A DNA stretch of 64,000 nt from Agelaius tricolor (taxonomy: Eukaryota > Chordata > Aves > Passeriformes > Icteridae): the NCBI GenBank assembly GCA_023055355.1, contig JALJCS010000020.1, positions 5,811,001 to 5,875,000 of the forward strand. Reading direction: 5' to 3'. The position numbers and the translations under genes are program-made. Shown in pieces: positions 38,001-49,544 of the stretch (positions are counted from its first letter, which is position 1; each line of letters opens with the position of its first letter). Below the pieces are notes generated by a model, which saw nothing but the letters and a program-made list of their open reading frames with translations, was not told where the DNA came from and made no database searches.

Positions 38001-41000
38001 AGAAAAAAACCCACCCACAAAGGATTATCTCAGTTCAGACCATATTACATAGGAAAGCTGTAGAGCCTGCTTCTGCAAAAGCAGACCAGAAATTAAGGTT
38101 CAAGAAACTACTATATGATTAATAATATCTCCCTCCAAAGAATTCCTGTCTTAACTTCCTAAAGACAACATAGACTGTGAAAATAAAATAAGCATTAAAA
38201 TAAGTTGCTTATTACAATAGGCTAGAAAGCAGGAACTGGGATACAGCCAATTAAAATTGTACCTCCTGTGTTCAAACTTGATCTTAAGTGTCACTAACTT
38301 ATCCACAAAGAAATAATTCCTATTTATGCTAGGACTGTGGGCATGATACACCATGTCAAATCCATTCCCACTGCCAACCAGCCAAAATTAAATGACAAAT
38401 TTCCCTTTGTTAAGAAATATTAAATCCTATGAATTAAAAAAAATAAATCTGTGCAGTTTTTGATGTGCTGAGATCCTTAGAAATCTACACACTCCAAATT
38501 GCAAGCTGCAGAAAGAAGCACACTTCTATACATCACATTGGGATGGACCTTCACTCAGTTTTTCTTTTTTATCTAGGAAGAGCTGAAGGATTCAAATGAC
38601 ACTGAAGCCAAGTGCTCTATTAAATACTAAAGATCTAATCCTGATACCATCTGCTATACTGATGTAAGATAGGACAGTTTTCCCTTCAACATTCAGAAAT
38701 CTGAGCAGAATGCAAAAGATGTCAAAGGTTGTTTATCAAAGCCACCATACCTGTATCAAAAATAGTCAGTGCTGCTGCCTATGGAATATGATCCTCCAAG
38801 AATATTAATGTGGTAAGAAAATGGCAGCTTTAAACTGGAGGATTTGACTTCAAAAACATCCTTTCCTGCTAACTTCCAGCCAAGTGAAAAAAGCACCAAA
38901 TGATTGCAGGTAATTGTTTGTAGGAAACAGTTACTAGGATGGGCCTGGTAGCTATCCACACTAAATTTAACCTCTCTCACTCTCACTCTTGTTCTCCAGG
39001 CAAAAGGAAATCTTTAATGGTTCCCTGGCCCTGCAGTTAAGGCAAGCTGTCAGCTGACACGGGAGCTGAAACAGTGAGTAGTGCAGGAATCCCCAACACC
39101 CTACATCTCCAGAATACCTGTCCCCTCAAGGCAAACAGATCCCAGCTTATCAAACTTCCATGTTTGCTCCAGAATCCCACCCACCTCTGCCTGCAGGTGG
39201 AGAAAGCACTGTTCATCCACCCTGCTGCCCTGCACACGAATCTGGGCACTCACAGCTCTGCCCAGCAAAACGTTAAATACCTGCCTCTAGCAACAGTTTA
39301 AGCAGAGCCTTTCATCTCCTCTCCCTCTGTTTGTGTAGCTGCAGCCCCAGGAATCCGAGCAGGGAGCTCTCCCTTCCCTCTGGTTGCTCTCAATGCAGAG
39401 GGAGCTCTCTCTTTCACAGCTGCAGTGCCTCCCCTGTCTCTGCTGTGAAAGGGAAGGGAGGGGGTGGCCAAGGGGGCTGTTCACCCTGGCCCTTCTATCC
39501 CAAGATGCCATTTCATTCTGTTCTCCTCTCCTTCACACACCATATAATCAGCTCTACATCATGGCATTCAGGGCAGGCTCTGAGACAGTGAATATTTCCA
39601 CTAGGGCTGTGTAGTGCTCTCAGATGGTTCAAAACCTGCATGTCCTGGAGCCATTCTATGAAGCTTCCAGAACAACAAGTTCCACTTTTGGGGGTGTTGT
39701 ATCTGTCCTCACAATCTCACTTTTTTTTTTTTTTTCCTGAATTTATTTTACAACAAAAGTGTATAGTACCACTGGGCTTTGCAGCTGATTGCACAATGGA
39801 AGCCACACACAGAGGCAGAGCAGTTCAAGCCTCCAAATATATTTCTTTATTTACAAATCTTCTGTAGCCCTGGACTGTTTCTCCCAGTAGTATTTCCAAA
39901 TGTTTTTTTCCTGAAAACCATTAGACTCAAACTTCAGATCTAATGAACACATATAAAAAGGACACTACTTTGCTGTAAAATAGGTTTTGAAATTGACTCA
40001 GACTGATGCAAAACCTTGTTTGGATATTCTTAGCTGTTAGCTTACAATGACTTAGCTCAAGTCAAACTCATTAAACTAAATTGATGTAAACTCGGGCTAA
40101 ATGCATTCCAGAGCATCCATAAAAGAGCTTGTCCCTGTTTGAATAAAGAAATTTAAAAGCTGATATCATTACAAGATGTGATTTATCATGGTGAAAACTG
40201 ATCTTGAAAATACACATAGGGAAAGGCAGTCACAGTGGAGTGGTTTTATTTTGCCACTGTAATGCAGGACAACTACATCCAAGGGAAACAGAAGGGTAAG
40301 ACATAGAGAAAAAGAACATTTTATCACAGATGAACAGCAATCTTATTCCTAACGCAGCTTTCTTTAAACACCTGCCTGACTTGGGTGGGTTTCAGTGGAA
40401 CCATGTGTACACTAAAATCACTGGTAATCTGCTTGTCAGAATTGAAGAGTATGAAAAACAAACAGGGCTGTAGCTAAACAGGGAGAGGCTTTCCCATTGC
40501 TAGGATGTATGAACAACACTGATAACCCAAGTGGGGAAAGGGAGTTCCATTTTTATATGAATTTATATTCAGTAGGCATGTACAAATAACCCAAATCTCA
40601 GCTCAGTAGGGTCCTATGCTTGAGATGAAAAATGTCAGAAATGGAAAGCTAAATGCAGCAGACAACTATGCTCACCCAGGCTGATTAGAAGAGGGGCTTA
40701 AAAAAATGTTTATTTAATATATTAAAACGCTTGCTGTCAACACCTTTCGTGCTATGTGCTTGAATATCCTTGATTAGGGTTTGTGCAGCTGTGGTTCTCA
40801 CACTGAATTAATTTTGTAAATTGTGGTGAGATTATAGAAGTTTTCCAGCTGTGTAATCATTAATTAACTTGGCTGCATTTGAGTGGCTCCAACCCATGCT
40901 TGTCTGTGAAATACTCAACTTAGATAAAACATCACCTTTGCCTTCATTTGGTGTTTCTTGCAGAATGAAAAATCTTTTCCTGTTTTTTGTTGGTTTGTTT

Positions 41001-44000
41001 GTTTGTTTTAAAGGGAAAAAAAATCACTGTAACTTATGCCCTCATCTCTTTTCTTCCTGAAGTCAAAGTCAAAGCCTCCTCTGTGAAACAGGAATCATGG
41101 AGGCAAACAAGTAGGTTAAGGACTTAAATTGCAAAATAAATTACAGTCAGAACCATTTATTTCATTACTCTTCTAAGTGCTAGCACACTATGATAGAGAT
41201 TAGATGTTGCTAAGGGACTTTCAGGAAGGACTTAAATTTGCAACTTTCTGTTCCGATTAGGATGGAGCAGGAGACTGAACTCTCTCTGAGCACCTTGACA
41301 TCTCTAATGAGAGTCTTCTTGAGGAGCTAATTTACATCTATTTAAGCAATGCTACTTTGTTACCTTATTCAAAGGCTGCTCCTTCCACCTCTACTAGGAG
41401 AGTGTCAGTCAAATGCTCCATAATGATCCTGCCAAAGGTGGACATTGTGCCAGCAGGAATTACTGTCTGTCTCACTTCACCTCCGTGGTGATGCACGAGC
41501 CAGGACTCCCAATCAATACATGCATGACTGAGCCTTGGATAATTGTTAAGCCTGATAAGGTCAGAGTTTATTTACACAGGAGAATGTTCATTAATATAGT
41601 TTTGATTCAGATGCTACTTCAAAAGAAACAAGAATTTAATTTCAGAAAAAACTCAAGTTCTGGATTTAAATATCCAACTTGTATGAGTAAAATCACTATG
41701 AGCATGGAAAGAAGAAATGTCATTTTTAAATCTTCAGACATCTGAAAGAAAATAATAATATGCACAGAGACTGAAAAAAAAAAGGAGAAATCTTCTATTT
41801 CAGAAAAGTCTTAGAGGATATTCTTAATTCCCTTTGAAGCTGATGTTAAATATGTGCTTAACTTTTTGCCTACTTGGGGAATCAAATCAGCAGCATGATA
41901 AATAATTTCTGCCCAAGAGCCTGCTGGACCAAGGAACAGTTAAATTAAAGAGGTACCATGAATAAGTCATGTTATAGCAAGAACTGCTCACTCCCACAGA
42001 CTACCTAAATTAATTAATCTTCAGTGGATCCCTGGTATTTAAACAAGTAATGTGATCCTTCTGTTTTCCCAACTGGCAATTTCAAAGTATGGATTCACAA
42101 GCTGGACAACCGTGGAAGAGGCACCTGACAAGACTGGAGCAAAGCCAGGAATTATACTGCCAAACTCAACCCAAATACATCCAAATTACTCTTTGTTTCT
42201 TCTGAATATTCTCTAAGTTCAAGGTGTCTCTCTCATGATGGGATTTTCACCCTTTACCTGGGAGGACATTCCATGGCAGGGATAAAGGATGGCTTTGTCA
42301 TCCTCTTCAGCCCCCTGGTCCAGGCAGTAGCCACTGGCTTTGCTGTTGCGCACCTGGAACCAGATCAGAATGAAAACGCTTCAGCTGGAAATTAATCCCC
42401 ATTTCAGTCCAGCCCAGCTAAATCTCAGCTGTGCTAGAGCTCCTGAAAAAACTACTATGTGAAACTGCTCTCTGAGGGACACATTCTTCTCCTTCAGCTA
42501 TCACAGGGTGCCAGCAGTGAATCTGCTCCAGGAAAAGACATTATTTGGACAACCTGCTGTCTTTACACACCTTGGGTCAGAGGTACATTTTTGACAATTA
42601 CTCAAGGATCAGAACTTCCTAAAATTCACCCTAAGAAACCCAAGTTTTGCTCCAAATTGTCAATGTGCAAACATAAATTTTCACCCTGTATGTTGAGAAT
42701 GTGGCTTTACAAACAGGATAGGAGCTACCCAGGATTGATGTTGGATGTGACATGCTTTTGTTTCTTCCTATGGCTGATATAAAACCAAAAAAGCATGTGA
42801 AAAATTTTTATCTGAACTGAAAATATAGTACATTGTTATGTACAGAAGTGACATAAAACACATTTTATGAAAGGGCACAGGTTCAGACATCCAAGGAAGT
42901 AAAAAATTTCTGTGCCTCCCTAGACAAGAAGAATTTACAAGTCTATAAAAACTGGGATGGAGCTCTTGTGAAAACTCTTCCAGCCTTTCTCTTGAGGCTG
43001 GGAGCATTACACACATATTTTGAACATAGAAAAACTTTAGAGATATCATAAACAAGAAGTTATTTAGACAGACACATCAAAAGACTCAACAGGTCAATTT
43101 TGGTTTAGACTGTGAAGTACCTGTCTGGCCACCCCCATAATTTAGAAACAGCAGCTGCATAAGGTGTCAGAAAAAAAATCAGTATATATTTCTTCAGATT
43201 ATAGTGTACAAGCATAACAGGGAATCCAATTGAATAAGGGGGCCCACCAACAACTAAATTTCAGGAGGTTTATTTTTATAGCTTGGGTGCTATAAAGGCT
43301 AAAGAAGATGAAGACAGCTTTATGAGATGGCTTTAAAAAAAGGGGAATTGAGTCACTAGGAAATATTCTTTTACTACTGTTTCAATCTGTCCCACGTCTA
43401 CTCAATACATTTATTTTTCTTGCAACTCACAAAAATCCAGACATCTTTTCCTCCAGGAAAATAACCAGAAGGACTTTACAACAAGCCTGATGTCATTAGG
43501 ATAAAGCCTGAAGACTAAAAGGGACCTAGGCTGGTTTATAACAGGTAAACACCTTGTGTGGCTTTATTCTATTAAAAATGTTAAAGAATTTGATACTTGC
43601 ATCACTGAACTTCCTGTTTGACTCAAGAACCTTCTATGTGACAGCTCAGGAGGAACAAAATTTATTTTAGAGCCCAGATTGCTCAGGGTCTGATATAATT
43701 GACACAACATTGGCACTTCTGCCAATGTTCTCCACTGTTAACAAACTTCTCAGAGCTGACAGATACCAACAGCTCCTCTTGAATTTACTCAACGTCTTTT
43801 CTCAGTTCCTGATGGGGATAGTTATATTAGGATGCAAAGTGATATTATGGAATAAAACTTCCACTTTGTATCAATGTCTCAAGTGCCTGACTTATTTTTG
43901 TATGAAGTCAATCAAATGGAAGAGAAAGGAACAGTCTCCATTTAGCTGTCTCGTGGGAAAATATATTGCCTTCAGATTTAATTGCAGCTCATGTAGACAA

Positions 44001-47000
44001 TTGTTTGAGCTCTGTTGACCACTGACGTTTTCTTTATGATGTCTGTGGCATCTTACTGGGGAAAATGATTGGCTCAAACTTATGTCTCAATGTTTTAAAA
44101 TGAGAGCCAAGGAGGTTGTGTGTAATTGTCAGTAAGGATGACTTTCACCTGTGCTGCAGCATCTGTCACAGTTGAGAGAGCCACAATACACAGAATATCA
44201 CCACACAATTCCAGAAGGCTTCAACCCATACAGAGTAACATCATAATACTTCAGAAGGCTTCAAACACCTGCCCTTCTTGTTCTTTAGCCCAACCCTTTA
44301 TCCCCCTCATGCTGATGCATTGCCCCTGTGTGCCCTCTGTTCCTTTGGTGGTTGCTCAGTGCCCTGGGCACTCCATGGCTCGTTGTTTCAATGCTGCTCA
44401 GCTGCTGCTCACAGCTGTAGCTCATTGGGGATAGGGCTCAGCCACAGCCCCACTCCCAGTCACCACAAACTGTCTACCTACAACCTGCTGCCCTCCCACA
44501 AAAGGAACAGGGCTTCTCAAAGCCACACTCCTTAGCGTTGATTAAAAGGAGGGGAGGGCATTTTTGTCACCACTGCTGTGCTGATGTGTAATTGCTCTGT
44601 ACATCCTGATAGCCAGCTCTGAAAGCAGAGGAGTGCTGGAGTGCAGCTGTGATGTGTTTCCAAAGACATGCTGTACCTCTCCATAAGTGACTGTGTTATT
44701 GTAGACCCTCATCTCAGGGTACACGTTCTCCAAGTACCACTTAAAGCTCCGGCACTGCAGTCGCTGTCGCAGAGCAATTCTTTCAGAAACGTCTCCAAAG
44801 TCAACTCCAGGGTTCTGCAAAGCAGAAAACGAATAAAGAAATCTCACTGCACTGGCTTTATGGTTGTTATCTTTACTGAAATCAAATTGGAGTGCATTTT
44901 GTGTACCAAGCTGTATTTCCCCCTCTTCCTTCTTTTGTTGTAAGCAGCAGCTCATCAAACGGCTGGTGCTGAGTGCAGACAATAAATATTAATGAAAGCC
45001 AGTGGAAAGAAGAGAATAAAGAACAAAAGAAACCTCAAAATAAATCAAAATAAGAAGAATACAATAAGAATGTTGTTACTTACAGCAGTTCTAAGTGTTT
45101 GCAATCAATCCTGAAGCCTTTGTTTTCAGATTCATTTAGAATTTAGGCAGTAATTCTGATCTAAAATATGGCAGCTTGGTCATGGTTTACTCCAGTAAGA
45201 GATTTGAGTATTCAGTGAAGTAAATGATGTCAGAACAGATCTGTTAAAACTTCAAAGCGAAGCTGCTCAAAAATCATTAAGCTCCACTAAGCATTCATAT
45301 GGACCAACATTCAGTTTTTACTAGAACTGCAGCTCATTTGCAGACTTGAGCCATAGAATGCAGTTAAACTCAAAACCTTCATAATTCTACTTCATAATTT
45401 AATTCACATTTAATTACAAATACCATGAAAGACACAGGCTGGAAGATTCAAGTTCATATGAACAAAGCCAATTAAAACTGGTGAGTCCTGAGTTAGAGTC
45501 TGTTGATTTAAAGTGTCATAAATCATCACAGTTCAACATTAAGACAGTAAGAGTTACCTCATCCAAAAACCTTTTCTGACACTATATTAATCAAATGGAC
45601 TGAAACTGGGGAGTTTTGCATGAGATCTCTCTGAAGTGCCTTGTGCTTTTCCTCCAGAAGAATATCTGCACATTTTACAGATTGTTTCTAATGCAGGGTT
45701 CCAAGACAGCAGCAGATCTTAACTCAGGGTTTATTAAGATCCCCAACAGATGCCTGGTTTTCAAGAGAGAATACAAGTGTGATACTGAACAGGTTTTCCT
45801 ATTTGCCACATAAAGGGTTTGCTGTGCTCACTGCTGCTTGCTGATGCACGTTCTGTCAGGAGCCCTCAGTGCAGCATCCATTCAAATGAATGTTAATTTA
45901 CGTGGTACTTGAGGCTGCATGGAAGGAGAGCAATCCTCTGAGGCACTCAGTGCAATAAATCATCCAGTGTGAGATTCCTTTTTTACTAAAATTGTCGAGG
46001 AATAAAGTGGGAATGTACCAAGTATTTGTTTAACTGGAATAAAGCTGTGCTGACCTGCTGCTGAAGGTTATAGGAACATGATCTTGCAGGTGTGCCCAAG
46101 ACCATCTGCTGATCTAGAAAAACATTATGCACATGTTCTCAAAAACCTGTGAGTTGTGAAAAAGATGGTGGGAAGAAGAGTTAATGTGGAGAAGTTAAGA
46201 ATATAAGTTATGGAAGAGCTAATTTGGGTTGGTTTTGTGGTATGGGAAAATGCATGTGTTTTACCTGCCTCTTTTCTGCCCTATTTAAAATGAGGCAATA
46301 CAGTGCCCTTTTTTGCAGTTCTTTTTCTACAGAGCACAAGAGCAGCAAATGGAGCAGCTATGAAAACAAATTGAGCTGTGCTCACCCTCTGTGCCAGCTG
46401 CAGCCACCATGGGCAGGTTACAGTGTGATGGCACAAGAATGAGATGTCCACAGGATTTACTTTGTGGACATATTCTTTTTAACCAGCTAGCAAGGTTTCT
46501 AATTCCCCTGCAGAAGGTTTTTGTGATGGCTTATGCCAAAAGTACAGTTCCTCTGTCATCTGTATTGAATAATGTCATGAACACCAACTTTTCTCAGCTT
46601 CCTGTTCCTGAGAGCTAATAGGCTGATTTTTATGATATATATTTTATCAATCAATCAATTTATTTTATGAAAAGGAAATTTTAATGTTCAGTACTTCTGC
46701 TGACTTTATGTCTTTTATTGTAGATGTGCCTGGGTGTTTTTAAAAGCTCTGCTGTATAGCTCAGTGCAGAAAACTGCATCAGTAAGTAATCTCAGAGAGA
46801 TTAAAGGAAATCATGTTTTGGCGTAAATGCTTATTTAAATATCATCTTTTCTCAGAATTCATTTGCACATGCCATCAAGCAAGCAAATTTACAGAGGTTA
46901 GTTTTTCATCTCCTAATTGAAAAATGACCATTTTAGCAAGTGTACTTTATGTGTTCAGACAGGGCCAAAATGCTCATAAATTTTTAATGGACACTGCACT

Positions 47001-48899
47001 GTCTTCCTCCTACTGTCACAGAAATCTTGTGTGGAAAAAGTGATGCAGTACTGCCTTTTGTTAAGGGAAAATAATTCTCTGCAATTACCTCTTGTGCCAA
47101 AAGAAGTCACCAAAAACACATTGCACAGTGTCCAATATTGAACAGCAGTGAGTGAATTTAGAGCTGTGAAAATATCTGGCATATTCAGACATCAAATGGA
47201 CAAAGAGGAAACATTGCTCCTTTCCAATGTGTATTTTAAAAACTGTAAGGGGAAAGAACAAAAATGGGGTTTCATGTATTAACCAGGTACCAAAGTATGA
47301 GTAGGTGTTTAGGACACACTAAATCTAATGAAGTCTTTGACAAGACTCTCATGACTTTGATGAACTCCAGGTCATATCTGAATATTCCCAGACACCATTG
47401 GGTTTGCATATTTCCTGTTCTGATAGGAACATTCCTGTTCCTATTTGCTTCAGCTCTGGCCAAACCCCTGCTGTTAGGGGTAAATAAACCATCCTTACCT
47501 TGAGATCAGTGTATGCTACCCCTCAGCTGCTCTCCCTGTGCCCTTTCACATGAATAATTTGGATGCAAACACAGCCAAGGAACACACCAGCAGCCAGCTT
47601 CCACCTGGCCGGGATGTAACATAAAACTCTTTTCTTCAAGAATTGTGCTCAGTGCAGATGTAGCACGTGATATACTTACAGAGCTAAGTGATAAATGGAA
47701 CCTACAGTTTATCTAATATTTATATTACATGGATTCCTAGAGGCCCTCACACGCCATCTACAATTCATATGCACAGTGAGCAGCAGAACGTGCCCGCATT
47801 GCACCTCTCAGCCTGTGGACAATAAAACTATTTAATGTGTGATTCTTTTATTGCATACTTCGTTTTTTATGCTGGTGAGGTCTACTGAGTCTCACAATGA
47901 ATGATGATATTTATTTATGGACATTTCTGTTGTCCCCACTGTTGTAGCATATGAACACCTCAGAGTTTAACAGCGCCCCAAATTAATGACTTCTAGGGGA
48001 GCACATAAACCTGAGACATTTTGCTCTGGTTAAATTATAAATCTGTGTCACTGCACACAACAGTCAGGACTGAGTGCACAACTAAACTTAGACTGAGGCA
48101 GCAAGTTCTCCTGGCAGAACTCTCTGTACTGAGCATGCACCAAAGCACTTTCCCTGAGCTTTGCCCACTTTGTGCAGCTGTAGTAACACCCTTCCCCTGT
48201 CACTGTGATATTTTCTGAAAAATCCCTTCGCCAGGATTTTTCTCCTGAGAAGATGAGAAGCCTCAGCTTCTCCATGTTTTGCTCCTCTGGAATGTAGCCT
48301 GGAGATCGTTTATCCAAACGTGAATTGTTTTTAATTAATCACCAATCACAGCCAGCTGTGTCGGGACTCTGGTCAGTCATGGAGTTTTTATGATCATTCT
48401 TGTCTAGCCTTCTGATGTATCCTTTGTCTTTCTTTAGTATTGTTTTAGAATACAATATAGTATAATATAATATAATATAGTATAGTGCAATATAGCAGAG
48501 TATAATATCATAAAGCATAGTATAATATAGCATAATACAATATAATATAACATAACATAATATAATATATCAGCCTTCTGAGAACTTGGAGTCAATTCTC
48601 ATCTCTCACCTCGTCCTGGGGACCCACAACACCGCAACGTTCACTTCAAGAGCTAATGAGGAACAGCTTTGTGTTTCTGCCTGTGCTCAGGCCAGAGTGT
48701 GGGCTGTACTCACTGCCATGGGGATGTTCCAGGCCATGTAGACGTGAGACTTGAAGTCGTCCATCCAGACCTCGGCGGCGCGCAGGGCGTTGCGCTTTGC
48801 ATAGTAGTCGATGTCGTTGTTGTAGGGCTTCTTGGTGCGCTCGATGTGCGCCACGCGGGAGCAGGGCAGCACCTCCATGCTGCCCCCGCACTGCCACAC
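34904..48899 (-). CDS. GALNT9: GALNT9, 3' part: five spliced exons encoding the C-terminal 244 residues
   Basis: Polypeptide N-acetylgalactosaminyltransferase 9, a Golgi type II membrane enzyme family that moves GalNAc from UDP-GalNAc to Ser/Thr to start mucin-type O-glycans. GALNT9 is the brain-enriched Y-subfamily member. The join in transcript order is 48899-48714, 44814-44677, 42353-42258, 35916-35749, 35050-34904, with all borders GT/AG and all introns phase 0. The product ends the catalytic domain ([36 protein letters not shown]) and then carries a three-repeat ricin-type lectin domain with C-terminal RNWIKHGRH. From memory it is nearly identical to human GALNT9 ([38 protein letters not shown]) and clearly different from GALNT17 and GALNT18. 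Human GALNT9 is about 603 residues, so about 360 N-terminal residues lie beyond the window. The frame is intact, with no frameshift or premature stop. Confidence 0.96.
35051..35748 (-). repeat. Last GALNT9 intron (698 bp), largely diverged A-rich short tandem repeat
   Basis: From about 35064 to 35640 the plus strand is A-rich and repeats variants of GTGCTAGAAA, ATTCTAGAAAAG, AATTCCTAGAAA and ATCTTAAAAAATGC. Clear instances begin near 35126, 35200, 35419 and 35429. Periods vary and copies are badly diverged, so the unit length is not fixed. In the transcript the repeat is T-rich. The intron still has a normal donor (GTGTGG) and acceptor. Confidence 0.5.
35749..35916 (-). CDS. GALNT9: GALNT9 exon, lectin domain beta repeat (56 codons)
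   Basis: The acceptor TCTCCCCCAG precedes CTC GTC CGC (L-V-R-Y), and the donor is CAG|GTGTGG. It encodes [19 protein letters not shown], then [17 protein letters not shown] and ends FWDFTQ. The C-L and K-K-C cysteines of the beta repeat are present and W-D-F takes the place of the Q-x-W tryptophan region. Just upstream, the intron carries an 81-bp exact or near-exact duplication at 104-bp spacing. The frame stays open for about 87 codons upstream of the acceptor, so an upstream cryptic acceptor could in principle extend the exon in frame. Confidence 0.97.
35917..42257 (-). other. GALNT9 intron (6,341 bp)
   Basis: Apart from the tandem duplication near 35987-36171, I see no gene or recognisable transposon. 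A 15-T run lies at 39721-39735 and a TTTG run near 40990-41010. A moderately GC-rich pocket at 39050-39520 holds overlapping short frames with no family resemblance. Confidence 0.85.
35987..36171. repeat. Tandem duplication, 104-bp period, in intron next to the acceptor of the exon at 35749-35916
   Basis: CTGCTCAAGGGCAAATCTTG starts at 35987 and again at 36091. About 81 bp match almost perfectly (one visible T/C difference, CCATGTTGG against CCATGCTGG) and copy 2 then departs after CCACCACT near 36171. The near identity suggests a recent event. It lies 70-250 bp upstream of the splice acceptor. Confidence 0.9.
42258..42353 (-). CDS. GALNT9: GALNT9 exon, lectin domain alpha repeat (32 codons)
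   Basis: The acceptor GGTTCCAG is followed by GTG CGC AAC (V-R-N-S-K-A-S), and the donor is CAG|GTAAAG. It encodes [18 protein letters not shown] and then HGMSSQ, the first ricin-type repeat. The C-L-D and Y-P-C-H-G cysteines that normally form the repeat's disulphide are present. The canonical Q-x-W at the repeat end is absent, as I recall for human GALNT9. The exon is too short to stand out as an open frame and was found by reading the intron for the missing V-R-N-S-K segment. Confidence 0.95.
42354..44676 (-). other. GALNT9 intron (2,323 bp)
   Basis: Its borders are GTACAG at the donor and GGTTCCAG at the acceptor. Nothing else was recognised inside. Confidence 0.9.
44677..44814 (-). CDS. 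GALNT9: GALNT9 exon, catalytic domain end and linker (46 codons)
   Basis: The acceptor TTCTGCAG precedes AAC CCT GGA ([12 protein letters not shown]), and the donor is GAG|GTACAG. The exon carries [20 protein letters not shown], the conserved helix and strand that close the GALNT catalytic domain, and ends at TYGE where the linker to the lectin domain begins. The reading frame stays open into both flanking introns (44542-44982), so intron retention downstream would add about 45 residues and remove the lectin domain. Confidence 0.97.
48204..48640 (+). mobile_element. Solo LTR of a passerine endogenous retrovirus, antisense to GALNT9
   Basis: It begins TGTGATATTTTCTGAAAAAT and continues with CTTCGCCAGGATTTTTCTCC, a sequence I recall as a very common songbird LTR start. 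It ends with AATATATCAGCCTTCTGAGA, then GGAGTCAATTCTCATCTCTC and CGTCCTGGGGACCCACAACA. The 3' terminus is near 48636-48640. The target duplication is not clean: GTCAC precedes and TTCAC follows, so the exact end is uncertain. A TATAATATAG-type array has expanded inside it. No internal retroviral coding sequence is present. It ends about 75 bp from the splice donor of the neighbouring exon. Confidence 0.8.
48453..48571. repeat. AT microsatellite (TATAATATAG-like units) inside the LTR
   Basis: About 120 bp of imperfect TATAATATA(A/G) units with interruptions such as GTGCAA and GCAGAG. It corresponds to the AT-rich stretch before the CAGCCTTCTGA motif of this LTR type, here apparently expanded. 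Confidence 0.85.
48714..48899 (-). CDS. GALNT9: GALNT9 exon, end of GT-A catalytic domain (62 codons)
   Basis: The acceptor is CCTCCCCCAG, then the exon begins GTG TGG CAG (V-W-Q-C-G-G). The donor is GTGAGT at 48713-48708. It encodes the Gal/GalNAc-T motif tail [20 protein letters not shown]. By comparison with GALNT2, the His at exon residue 18 is the third ligand of the catalytic Mn ion, and it is kept. [21 protein letters not shown] follows, equivalent to the R-x-A-E-V-W-M-D segment near the flexible catalytic loop. The exon is more GC-rich than its surroundings. One LTR ends about 75 bp past its donor and another starts about 160 bp before its acceptor. Confidence 0.97.
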
Positions 48900-49057
48900 C
48901 TGGGGGAGGCACAGAAATCATCTGTCAGAACACCCAGGATGTTCCTCTGACTGCCCCGGATGGTTTGAGACCCTGGCAGGGGGCTCAGAGACCTTGGTAC
49001 AGAGTCCAAGGCACCCGTGCCTTTGATTTTAGCCCATGGAAAAAGTGACCAACTTTG

Positions 49058-49544
49058 TGTGAAGATTTACAAGCCACAAGGGTTTGAGTAGAATGTTAGT
49101 GAATTTATCACAGGGTGAAAAAGTAGAATTTTGGAGATTTAGAATGGGGGTTCAAGAGGCAAGATGGAGGAATCTGGGCGTGTCCTGTCTTTCTTCTTCT
49201 TCCTCTTGCTCTCCATCTTCTGCTGTGATGGTGACACCTCTGGATCGGTTTAAAGTAGAGAGAGACTGTCTAACATAGGTGATAGGTATTGGAAAATTAT
49301 TGTAAATAAAGTACATGTAGTTCTTAGTATCAAAAGATAACACCACCCTGAGGGCGGTCAGTGTGCCTCAACCTGACCTGCTGGACAGACCTCAGTGGGT
49401 CCAAAAAAGAAAGTATTAGATAAGAGAAGATAAACAACCTTGAAAACCAGAGCTGAGGAATCCTGACTTCTTCGCGTGCAGGGCTGGGAAAAAAGATTTT
49501 TAATATCTCAGGAGCCATTTCAGCAACGTGAAACCCGAGAAACA
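49058..49544 (+). mobile_element. LTR of a second passerine endogenous retrovirus family (probably ERVL-like), antisense to GALNT9
   Basis: It starts TGTGAAGATTTACAAGCCAC, then TTATCACAGGGTG near 49107. A pyrimidine-rich TTTCTTCTTCTTCCTCTTGC, a probable polyadenylation hexamer within GTAAATAAAGTACATG (near 49300), ACCCTGAGGGCGGTCAGTG and CTGCTGGACAGACCTCAGTG follow. I recall this order from songbird ERV LTRs of ERVL type. The 3' end is uncertain (49525-49544) and no clean target duplication was found. It has no adjoining coding region. It starts about 160 bp upstream of the acceptor of the exon at 48714-48899, in the opposite orientation to the gene. Confidence 0.65.

Larger units (their letters stand above)
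44815..48713 (-). other. GALNT9 intron (3,899 bp)
   Basis: The donor is GTGAGT and the acceptor TTCTGCAG. It contains the antisense solo LTR at 48204-48640 near its 5' end. Nothing else was recognised. Confidence 0.9.

Noticed and set aside
48339..48533. Tyr/Leu/Ile-rich 64-codon minus-strand frame
   Set aside because: It is a translation of the AT microsatellite inside the LTR.
34904..48899. Assignment to GALNT17 or GALNT18 instead of GALNT9
   Set aside because: The lectin segments [19 protein letters not shown] and [16 protein letters not shown] fit recalled GALNT9; GALNT17 reads LGALGTTTLLPDTRCL and GALNT18 differs much more.
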